From Chloroflexota bacterium (lineage in GTDB: Bacteria; Chloroflexota; Anaerolineae; Aggregatilineales; UBA3940), in NCBI GenBank assembly GCA_024643825.1, contig JAHEME010000087.1:1-6204 (forward strand): a stretch of DNA of 6,204 bases. The letters are read 5' to 3'. The notes under the pieces were generated by a model, which made no database searches, had not been told where the DNA came from, and saw only the letters and a program-made list of their open reading frames with translations. Position 1 is the stretch's first letter; every line of letters starts with the position of its first letter. A program made the translations under genes and the position numbers. Shown here in pieces: positions 1-5,536 of the stretch.

Positions 1-1
1 A

Positions 2-2182
2 CGCTATCTGATTCAGGCGGTTAATGATCCCAGCCTGATTGTTGAGGCCGAGGTTGTCTGGAAGTCAAGTGGGCGCACGCTGGAATATCTGGAATACCGC
101 TTTGATCAACCTCAGGAGCGGCTGCTGCGAGCGCTCGGCGTGGCATCCAACATCTTCCAGCCCATCGAGCGCAGCCTTCACACTGCCAGCCCATCAGGAG
201 TCTCGCTGAATCCTGATGAGGTATATCAGTTTCTGCTCGAAGCACTGCCGATGCTGGAACAAAATCAATTTGGCGTTCTGGTGCCGAACTGGTGGCAGCG
301 AGCCGGGCGACTTAAAGCGAAAGTCAGCCTTGAGGGAGCCGATACGAAAGAGCCGACCGGCTTTCTCGGCATGGACTCACTAGCTCGCTACAAGTGGGAG
401 CTTTCACTTGGCGGAGAGCCGATCAGTCGTCAGGAGTTCGAAGAGTTGGTCGCGCTCAAACAGCCGCTGGTCCGTTATAGGGGGCAGTGGGTGGCGCTCG
501 ATCCAGATCATGTGGAGTCCGCACTGCGCTTCTTTGAGAAGCAATCCCAAACAGGCGAGATGGATATGCTTGATGCTCTCAAGCTGTCCGCTGGGGCGAC
601 AGATAGCATGGTCGAGGGAATTGAGATCGAGTCAATCGAGGTGAATGGTTGGCTGCAGAACTTACTGCAACGGCTGCGCGATCCAGCACAGAACACCCCT
701 CCGTCGATCCCAGACTCGATGCACGCAACGCTCCGCCACTATCAGGTGCGCGGGTTCGGCTGGATTGCGCAGATGCGTGAGATGGGGTTGGGCGCGTGTT
801 TGGCAGACGATATGGGGTTGGGGAAGACTCCACAGACCATAACTCTGTGGCTGCACGAGCGAGATCACCTCGGCATCAGCCGACCCGCATTGCTCGTCTG
901 TCCCACATCGGTGATCGGTAACTGGCGGCACGAGCTTCAGCGCTTCGCCCCCTCGCTCCGTGTCATGGCACATCACGGGCCGGACCGCCAGCAGGGAGAA
1001 GACTTCGCGAAGGCAGTGGAACAGGCCGATGTTGTAATCACCAGCTACCCGCTGCTGGCCCGTGACTGCGAAACGTTCGCCGCTGTTCGCTGGGCGGGAG
1101 TAGTGCTGGACGAAGCGCAGAACATCAAGAACCCCTCCACCAGGCAGGCTCAGGCGGCGCGTGCGCTAACCGCAGATCACCGCCTTGCACTGACGGGCAC
1201 ACCAATTGAAAACCGCCTCAGCGAGTTATGGTCGATCATGCAGTTCCTCAATCCCGACTACCTTGGATCGCAGCAGGCATTTCGCAGCAGCTTCGCCATT
1301 CCCATCGAGCGCTACAACAGCGTAACGGCAGCCGAGACGCTTAAGCAGTTGGTCAACCCGTTCATTCTGCGGCGCGTCAAGACCGATCCGAACATCATCT
1401 CTGATCTGCCTGAGAAGTTTGAAAACAAAGTCTACTGCACGCTGACGACAGAGCAAGCGACGCTGTATGAAGCCGTAGTAAAGGAAGAGTTGGAAGCGAT
1501 CCAGAGCGCAGAAGATCAGATACACCGTCAGGGAAACGTCCTGCGAATGCTCACCCGCCTGAAACAGGTCTGTAATCATCCGGCACATTTCCTGAAGGAA
1601 GCAGGTCAGGATGGTGTTACCGATTTGCGAGGGCGAAGCGGCAAGCTCAACCGGCTCACCGAAATGCTAGAAGAATTGATCGATGCAGGGGACAGTGCCT
1701 TAATTTTTACTCAGTACGCGCAGATGGGTCATCTGCTTCAGCCCTATCTTGAGGAATCGCTGGGCAGCGAGATTCTGTTCCTGCACGGCGGCACGCCATC
1801 GCAGCAGCGCGAAGAGATTATCCAGCGTTTTCAGGCTCCGCACGGACCAGCGCTCTTCATCCTCTCATTGAAGGCAGGCGGCACGGGCTTGAATCTGACA
1901 CGCGCCAATCATGTGTTTCACTTTGACCGGTGGTACAACCCGGCAGTGGAGAATCAGGCAACAGACCGTGCTTTCCGCATCGGGCAGACCAAGAATGTGC
2001 AGGTGCATAAGTACATTTGTCTAGGTACGCTGGAAGAGCGCATCGACCAGATGATCGAGCACAAGAAAGCGCTGGCCGACAGCATCGTCGGAGCAGGTGA
2101 AAACTGGATTTCGGAGATGAGCGATACTGATCTCCGCGAACTGGTGACACTCCGGCGGGATGCTGTAGAGGAAGGGGACTGA
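2..2182 (+). CDS. SNF2-family DEAD/DEAH-box helicase (ATP-dependent DNA translocase), 5' end missing
   Basis: The frame is open from base 2, so the true start lies left of the window; the GTG at 140 is internal. 726 residues are visible. Residues about 74-180 match the bacterial SNF2-associated domain (DUF3670-like; LGMDSLARYKWELSLGG, then a YRGQWVALD stretch). The SNF2 ATPase core starts near residue 244 (LRHYQVRGFGWI). It has Walker A DDMGLGKT (nt 806-829, Lys275), motif II DEAQ (nt 1109-1120) and motif III LTGTP (nt 1190-1204). The second RecA lobe (about 547-690) carries GGTGLNL and the motif VI stretch QATDRAFRIGQ (nt 1955-1987). All key motifs are intact, so an active ATPase that translocates on double-stranded DNA without classical unwinding is expected. 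Full-length relatives run to about 1000 residues, so roughly 300 are probably missing. It heads an operon with two SWIM genes, a recurrent bacterial association. The biological role is not known from sequence. Confidence 0.95.
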   Translation, partial: RYLIQAVNDPSLIVEAEVVWKSSGRTLEYLEYRFDQPQERLLRALGVASNIFQPIERSLHTASPSGVSLNPDEVYQFLLEALPMLEQNQFGVLVPNWWQRAGRLKAKVSLEGADTKEPTGFLGMDSLARYKWELSLGGEPISRQEFEELVALKQPLVRYRGQWVALDPDHVESALRFFEKQSQTGEMDMLDALKLSAGATDSMVEGIEIESIEVNGWLQNLLQRLRDPAQNTPPSIPDSMHATLRHYQVRGFGWIAQMREMGLGACLADDMGLGKTPQTITLWLHERDHLGISRPALLVCPTSVIGNWRHELQRFAPSLRVMAHHGPDRQQGEDFAKAVEQADVVITSYPLLARDCETFAAVRWAGVVLDEAQNIKNPSTRQAQAARALTADHRLALTGTPIENRLSELWSIMQFLNPDYLGSQQAFRSSFAIPIERYNSVTAAETLKQLVNPFILRRVKTDPNIISDLPEKFENKVYCTLTTEQATLYEAVVKEELEAIQSAEDQIHRQGNVLRMLTRLKQVCNHPAHFLKEAGQDGVTDLRGRSGKLNRLTEMLEELIDAGDSALIFTQYAQMGHLLQPYLEESLGSEILFLHGGTPSQQREEIIQRFQAPHGPALFILSLKAGGTGLNLTRANHVFHFDRWYNPAVENQATDRAFRIGQTKNVQVHKYICLGTLEERIDQMIEHKKALADSIVGAGENWISEMSDTDLRELVTLRRDAVEEGD
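2168..2178 (+). promoter_or_regulatory. Ribosome binding site of the first SWIM gene
   Basis: A purine-rich stretch GAGGAAGGGGA lies inside the last codons of the SNF2 gene, with AAGGGG 7 nt upstream of the ATG at 2185. It supports that start and suggests translational coupling, since the SNF2 stop codon and the next ATG are only 2 nt apart. Confidence 0.7.
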
Positions 2183-2184
2183 CA

Positions 2185-3063
2185 ATGCCCTGGTACGATT
2201 GGGAAGACGAGTTCTATGACAACGACTTTGAAGAACAGGAAATCACGCCTGATGCCCTTGTGCTTGAAGGACCGCTGTATGCCAGGAGCAAACGAGGCCC
2301 AATCGGCTCAACATGGTGGGGGCAGCAATGGGTTGCTGCGATGCAAAAGCTCGGTGGCAGTCGGCTGGATCGGGGTAAGAGTTATGCCCGCAATGGCAAA
2401 GTGCTGAACCTGACTATTCAGTACGGCTTGGCTTTTGGCAAGGTGAAGGGATCGTGGTCACAGCCTTATCAATCCGGCATCTGGCTGCGCATTCTGGATG
2501 ACAGCCAATGGGAAGAGGCAATTGACTCGCTGGCAGAGCAGGCAATCTACGCCGCAAAGTTGCTTGCTGGAGAGATGCCGGGCGATATTGAAGGTATATT
2601 TCAAGGTCTGGGCTTCTCTCTCTTTCCGCGCAATTGGAAGGACATAGAATTTGAGTGTTCTTGTCCCGACTATGGTGATCCGTGTAAGCACGCAGCCGCG
2701 ATATATTATCTGATTGCCGAGCAGCTTGATGCCGACCCGTTTATGCTCTTTCATTTGCGTGGGCGCACCCGCGAGCAAATGCTTGCTGGGCTGCGCCGCC
2801 GCCGGGGGGTGCGGCCCAGGTCAGAAACGGATGTGCCGGAGGCGGCCAGCCCGGCACCGCCTCTTGGTGTTGATCTCGCCAACTTCTGGATAGGAGATTC
2901 AACCCAGCTGATTCGGTCGGCTCCCGTCGTGCCGTCACAGCCTCCTCTGTTATTGCAGCTTGGCAGTCCCCCAGATAACACCGAGGCAGGGCTGCGAGCA
3001 ATTTACGATAGGGTGTCTCACGAAGCATTAGTGTGGCTGGGTGCGGATGATCTGCCTGAATGA
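2185..3063 (+). CDS. SWIM zinc-finger family protein, 292 aa
   Basis: The SWIM motif CSCPDYGDPCKH is at residues 158-169 (ligands C158, C160, C167, H169; CxC-x6-CxH), followed by a helical AAAIYYLIAEQL segment typical of the family. SWIM domains chelate zinc and are thought to bind DNA or proteins; in bacteria they are often encoded beside SNF2 ATPases. The region before the finger contains GSTWWGQQWVAAM (about residues 41-53), a conserved-looking feature of SNF2-linked SWIM proteins. The first 23 residues are very acidic (10 Asp/Glu) and rich in aromatics. After the finger come a basic run (RRRR near residue 205) and a Pro/Ala-rich, probably disordered linker to about residue 228. The start is supported by the strong ribosome site and the 2-nt spacing from the SNF2 stop. 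It is likely a cytoplasmic partner of the helicase (inference from context). No signal peptide or membrane segment is seen. Confidence 0.9.
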   Translation: MPWYDWEDEFYDNDFEEQEITPDALVLEGPLYARSKRGPIGSTWWGQQWVAAMQKLGGSRLDRGKSYARNGKVLNLTIQYGLAFGKVKGSWSQPYQSGIWLRILDDSQWEEAIDSLAEQAIYAAKLLAGEMPGDIEGIFQGLGFSLFPRNWKDIEFECSCPDYGDPCKHAAAIYYLIAEQLDADPFMLFHLRGRTREQMLAGLRRRRGVRPRSETDVPEAASPAPPLGVDLANFWIGDSTQLIRSAPVVPSQPPLLLQLGSPPDNTEAGLRAIYDRVSHEALVWLGADDLPE

Positions 3064-3068
3064 AGGAG
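3063..3068 (+). promoter_or_regulatory. Ribosome binding site pointing to ATG 3076, not to TTG 3121
   Basis: AAGGAG overlaps the last base of the preceding stop codon and lies 7 nt before the ATG at 3076, an ideal arrangement. No comparable site precedes the TTG at 3121, where only a weak GAAAG (3113-3117) is seen. This argues that the original start of the CcbP-like gene was 3076. Confidence 0.6.
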
Positions 3069-3075
3069 TTGCTGC

Positions 3076-3114
3076 ATGGACATGAGCGATATTCCCCTGA
3101 TTCCTGATCCCTGA
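3076..3114 (+). other. 12-codon open frame ending in TGA, in frame with the CcbP-like gene
   Basis: The ATG at 3076 has a well-placed ribosome site and encodes MDMSDIPLIPDP, then TGA at 3112-3114. The same frame continues without another stop to 3441, and the conserved domain begins just past the TGA. It may be the true N-terminus of the downstream gene interrupted by a nonsense change or sequencing error, a leader peptide feeding reinitiation at TTG 3121, or a readthrough site. The standard code applies here, because TGA also ends the SNF2 gene and the first SWIM gene. Confidence 0.5.
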
Positions 3115-3120
3115 AAGCGG

Positions 3121-3441
3121 TTGGAAGAGATTTTGGTCGATGCTTATGGGGAATATGAGCAGCTTACCGCCTTCGAGACATACATGGGTGACGTTCTGGA
3201 TGTGCCATTCAAGGCAGTATGGCGCGACCCGGATGAGCCGGGTCACGCGGAACGGATTAAGGTGCTGGGCGTTATCTCTGGCGCTGATGAGCGCAAAGGT
3301 GTAATGCTTTCGGTGGAACGAAAGGGTAAGCCTCGTAGAGTAGAAGCTGATCAAGTTTGGGTGGATGACCTCAACGACAGAAATGCGATCATTTTGAGTG
3401 ACTATCGTGCTTGGTGGCAGATAAACGGGGCATACCTCTAG
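3121..3441 (+). CDS. CcbP-like putative calcium-binding protein, possibly interrupted at its N-terminus
   Basis: The 106-residue product, counted from TTG 3121, begins with EEILVDAYGEYEQ, followed by a YMGDVLDVPFKAVW stretch and a C-terminal DYRAWWQINGAYL. This order (VDAYG-x-x-EQ, Y-x-x-x-L-x-x-PF-x-A, terminal WW-aromatic) resembles what I recall of the CcbP family (Pfam Calci_bind_CcbP), small acidic cytoplasmic proteins first described as calcium binders in heterocyst-forming cyanobacteria. The match is from memory. Several Asp/Glu residues could bind calcium, but I cannot assign ligands. TTG 3121 is the first possible start after the in-frame TGA at 3112; the next in-frame Met would remove the conserved VDAYG segment. 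With the TGA read through from ATG 3076 the protein would be 121 residues. The gene lies in the same operon, with only 12 nt between its stop and the next ATG. The family call is moderately sure; whether it is translated is open. Confidence 0.65.
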   Translation: MEEILVDAYGEYEQLTAFETYMGDVLDVPFKAVWRDPDEPGHAERIKVLGVISGADERKGVMLSVERKGKPRRVEADQVWVDDLNDRNAIILSDYRAWWQINGAYL

Positions 3442-3453
3442 AAAGCGGCTGAG

Positions 3454-5211
3454 ATGATGAATGCCACTTTGAAGATTACCAGCGAGCAAATTCGCCAGCG
3501 CGCCACTGCCAAGAGCTTCACCGGCGGGGAGAGCTACTTGAGGTCGGGCGCTGTGTACGACAAGGTGCGCCGTGAGAATCAGCTTGCGGCGCGATGTCGG
3601 GGATCATCTGGCGGGCCATACCGGGTTCAGGCACTGTTCAACGCACAGGGGAATCTCCAAACTACATCCTGCTCCTGCCCTTACGACTATGGTGGAGATT
3701 GCAAGCATATCGTTGCCGTGTTGCTTGCCTATATCGATTCGCCCGCCGCCTTCGAGGTCCGCGGCTCTATCGAGGATACCCTAATAGAGCGCAGCAAAGA
3801 GGAGCTTGTAGGCCTGATTAAAGAAATGCTTCAACGCGCTCCTGAGCTAGAAATTCTGGTGAATCGTCCCATGCCAGGACAGCGTCGGGGACCAATTGAT
3901 GTTTCATCCTATCGTGCAGAACTGCGTGAGGTTATCTCCAGTGAAGATCGCTGGGATTATTATGATGAGGGTGATGGTATCGGCTCAGTCGTATCATCAA
4001 TCTGTAAAACAGCTTCCGAGTTTACAGAACATGAAGACTGGGAAAGTGCCCTAGCAATATATGAGGTCATCCTTCAGGAGTCGCTCGAAGCCTCATATGA
4101 CGAACTTGCCTATGACGATGATTTCTGGGAGGCATTCAACGAAGTGCTTGAAGGAATCGTTGATGCGCTTGCACACGCAGAGGTGTCGGCAGATGATCGG
4201 CTGCGAAAAACAGCGCTGTTTGCCTTGCTGAATGCAGAGATCTGGGACATCAATATGGGAGGAGTTGGCACAACGGATGGTGTCGAGATTGTCGAAACAA
4301 TTCTGCAATACGCCCGCGCAGATGACATCGAGAAGATTCGCAAAGTTGTTGAGCACTCTCGCAGCCAGAAATCCGGCAAGTGGGCCTCTGAGTACTTCAA
4401 CAATCTCCTGCTGAATTTGAATGTTGTCGATGGAGCCGATCCGGAAACAGTGCTGGACTGGATGCTTGAACAGGAGATGTATCGAGCAGTACTTGGTAAA
4501 CTGATGGAACTCGGGCGGCATGATGAGGCAATCAAGCTTGTCGAAGACCATCTGACACAGCCCTATGAGAGACTCGAGGCCGTCAAGTTACTCTCAACCC
4601 AGGGGCAGACTGAAGCCGCAATTCGCCTCGCAGAAGATACACTCAAGAGGGACTTTTATCATGGACTGGTTGATTGGCTCCTTGACCAGTATCAACAGCG
4701 AGGCGATCAGAAGTCACGGGTTCGTCTTCTTCAACGCAGGCTGCAAGAGAGGCCTTCGCTCGATACCTATCAGGCACTAAAGCAGGCGGCCCAAGCAGTT
4801 GATCGCTGGGAACAACTGCGCCCGGAGACGATTCAGTTGCTAAGCCGGGATACCGCTACGCTCATCCGCGTCTACCTCAGCGAGCAGGAATGGGATGCAG
4901 CATGGCAAGCGCTCGAAAGTAGTTCCAAGAATCTATATGGCACATATGGCATTGAGCTTGAAGTCGCCGACGCGACACGATTTACGCGTCCGCACAAGGC
5001 ACTGGATGTGTATCTTAGACAAGCAAGGTTCAATATTGATCAGCGCAGCCGGGACAACTATCAACAGGCGGCACATCAGTTGGCAAATATGAAGGAGATT
5101 TACTTACAGCTCGGAGAGGCTGCCGAATGGGAGAAGCTGATTGCATCAATCAAAACAGACTTCAAACGGCTGCCTGCGCTGCAGGATGAACTGCGTCGGG
5201 CGAAGCTGTAG
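3454..5211 (+). CDS. SWIM zinc-finger protein with long helical TPR-like C-terminal region, 585 aa
   Basis: The SWIM motif CSCPYDYGGDCKH lies at residues 73-85 (C73, C75, C83, H85; CxC-x7-CxH). It is preceded by the usual N-terminal fold (SFTGGESYLRSGAVYDKVRR, then a beta-rich YRVQALFNAQGNLQTTSC segment). The remaining 500 residues are predominantly helical with repeat-like units such as DWESALAIYEVIL (near residue 194), DEAIKLVEDHL (from 357) and TEAAIRLAEDTL (from about 386), suggesting TPR-type solenoid packing and a scaffold role. An acidic patch, EDRWDYYDEGDG, follows near residue 165. ATG 3454 is immediately followed by a second ATG; upstream ribosome-site complementarity is weak (AGAAAG at 3440-3445), so either could be used, perhaps with coupling to the gene ending 12 nt upstream. 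It is the last gene of the operon, with a hairpin terminator starting 56 nt after its stop. Partnership with the SNF2 motor is inferred from context. Confidence 0.9.
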   Translation: MMNATLKITSEQIRQRATAKSFTGGESYLRSGAVYDKVRRENQLAARCRGSSGGPYRVQALFNAQGNLQTTSCSCPYDYGGDCKHIVAVLLAYIDSPAAFEVRGSIEDTLIERSKEELVGLIKEMLQRAPELEILVNRPMPGQRRGPIDVSSYRAELREVISSEDRWDYYDEGDGIGSVVSSICKTASEFTEHEDWESALAIYEVILQESLEASYDELAYDDDFWEAFNEVLEGIVDALAHAEVSADDRLRKTALFALLNAEIWDINMGGVGTTDGVEIVETILQYARADDIEKIRKVVEHSRSQKSGKWASEYFNNLLLNLNVVDGADPETVLDWMLEQEMYRAVLGKLMELGRHDEAIKLVEDHLTQPYERLEAVKLLSTQGQTEAAIRLAEDTLKRDFYHGLVDWLLDQYQQRGDQKSRVRLLQRRLQERPSLDTYQALKQAAQAVDRWEQLRPETIQLLSRDTATLIRVYLSEQEWDAAWQALESSSKNLYGTYGIELEVADATRFTRPHKALDVYLRQARFNIDQRSRDNYQQAAHQLANMKEIYLQLGEAAEWEKLIASIKTDFKRLPALQDELRRAKL

Positions 5212-5239
5212 GAAACTGCATATTTTCCAATCGTCCTAT

Positions 5240-5257
5240 ACTGGATTCGAACCACCC
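5240..5257. repeat. Direct repeat copy 1, resembling a reverse-strand tRNA T-arm
   Basis: The sequence ACTGGATTCGAACCACCC, read on the - strand, gives GGTGG-TTCGAAT-CCAGT, i.e. a 7-nt T-loop with the consensus TTCGAAT. Only three Watson-Crick pairs (plus possibly one G-T) close the stem, and no acceptor, D or anticodon arms are found nearby. It is therefore a remnant, an attachment-site-like core, or coincidence, not a tRNA gene. A related copy lies 62 nt downstream, past the terminator. Confidence 0.45.
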
Positions 5258-5267
5258 CAAGCACGAA

Positions 5268-5299
5268 AAAGGCCCTTTCACACATGTGGAAGGGCCTTT
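5268..5299 (+). terminator. Strong hairpin terminator closing the SNF2-SWIM operon
   Basis: The left arm 5268-5281 pairs with 5286-5299 over 14 bp (one G-U), with the core AAAGGCCCTTT facing AAGGGCCTTT and a 4-nt loop. On the + strand the hairpin is followed only by a short C-rich tail (CTGACC) after the TTT in the arm. On the - strand it is followed by five T's, so it should work in both directions and by sequence is better in reverse. Its place 56 nt after the stop of the last operon gene supports the assignment. Confidence 0.8.
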
Positions 5300-5319
5300 C
5301 TGACCTCAAGGCTCATCAG

Positions 5320-5342
5320 ACTGGATCTGTTTCGAACCACCC
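5320..5342. repeat. Direct repeat copy 2, diverged by a 5-nt insertion
   Basis: ACTGGA and TTCGAACCACCC match copy 1 exactly but are separated here by five extra bases (TCTGT). The two copies flank the terminator hairpin. The insertion destroys the T-loop geometry, so this copy cannot form a tRNA arm. Confidence 0.45.
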
Positions 5343-5477
5343 TATCTCTTGATAAAGGGTGTATAGCCAGTTACTGCCGATGATAATACGCTTGGCGGCA
5401 ATTTGCAACCGGTTTTGAAACCTATTTCTGAAACTGAGGTATCAATAGGCCAGAGTCAAAGACGGTATCTGCGGTTG

Positions 5478-5513
5478 GTTTACAAATATGGCAAAATGTT
5501 ATAGTATGTAAAC
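5478..5513. promoter_or_regulatory. Probable operator: inverted repeat around the XRE-gene promoter
   Basis: GTTTACA (5478-5484) and TGTAAAC (5507-5513) form a perfect 7-bp inverted repeat with a 22-bp spacer. One arm covers the -35 box and the other lies at the expected transcription start. Such placement suits autorepression by the XRE-family product encoded just downstream (inference). Confidence 0.5.
5479..5505 (+). promoter_or_regulatory. Sigma-70-type extended -10 promoter for the XRE-protease gene
   Basis: The -35 box TTTACA (5479-5484) matches TTGACA at five of six bases. The -10 box TATAGT (5500-5505) matches TATAAT at five of six and is preceded by TG-N (5497-5499), an extended -10. 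The 15-bp spacing is short, which the extended -10 may offset. The start of transcription would be near 5512, leaving a leader of about 25 nt with a strong ribosome site. Confidence 0.55.
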
Positions 5514-5525
5514 AACGAAGTATGC

Positions 5526-5532
5526 AGGAGGG
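5526..5532 (+). promoter_or_regulatory. Ribosome binding site of the XRE-protease gene
   Basis: AGGAGGG ends 4 nt before the ATG at 5537. It is nearly a full anti-Shine-Dalgarno match, although the spacing is slightly tight. It fixes the start of the gene. Confidence 0.75.
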
Positions 5533-5536
5533 CGAT

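Larger units (their letters stand above)
5212..5536. other. 325-bp non-coding interval between operon and XRE-protease gene
   Basis: I see no credible gene here. In order it holds the T-arm-like repeat copy 1 (5240-5257), the operon terminator (5268-5299), repeat copy 2 (5320-5342), a small interrupted hairpin (ACCCTATC at 5339-5346 against GATAAAGGGT at 5351-5360), a stretch with short imperfect repeats (TTTTGAAAC at 5413-5421 and TTTCTGAAAC at 5425-5434; CCTATT at 5421-5426 facing AATAGG at 5444-5449), and the promoter, operator and ribosome site of the next gene (5478-5532). The part from about 5361 to 5477 has no clear assigned function. Confidence 0.7.

Noticed and set aside
140..142. 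GTG as the start of the SNF2 gene
   Set aside because: The frame is open to the left edge with protein-like sequence (EYLEYRFDQPQERLL), and the family is much longer, so this is an internal Val codon.
3028..3489. A 153-codon - strand open frame covering the CcbP-like gene
   Set aside because: It is antisense to a frame with a recognisable family pattern and shows no domain of its own, so it is most likely a shadow despite the TGA in the + strand gene.
4093..4551. A 152-codon - strand open frame inside the second SWIM gene, with a second overlapping frame
   Set aside because: Both are antisense to a clear 585-codon gene, with low-complexity Ser/Cys-rich translations typical of shadows.
5236..5345. 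A tRNA gene on the - strand, suggested by TTCGAAT T-loop matches
   Set aside because: No acceptor, D or anticodon stem can be found at the right distances; the T-stem has only three clear pairs, and the terminator hairpin occupies the place where the rest of the tRNA would be for copy 1.
5141..5383. An 80-codon + strand open frame overlapping the end of the second SWIM gene
   Set aside because: It overlaps the SWIM gene in another frame, runs straight through the terminator hairpin and repeats, and has no ribosome site.
5413..5449. Short repeats TTTTGAAAC / TTTCTGAAAC and the CCTATT...AATAGG inverted repeat as a possible RNA element
   Set aside because: The arms are only 5-6 bp with imperfect matches and no known riboswitch or small-RNA signature, so they could occur by chance.
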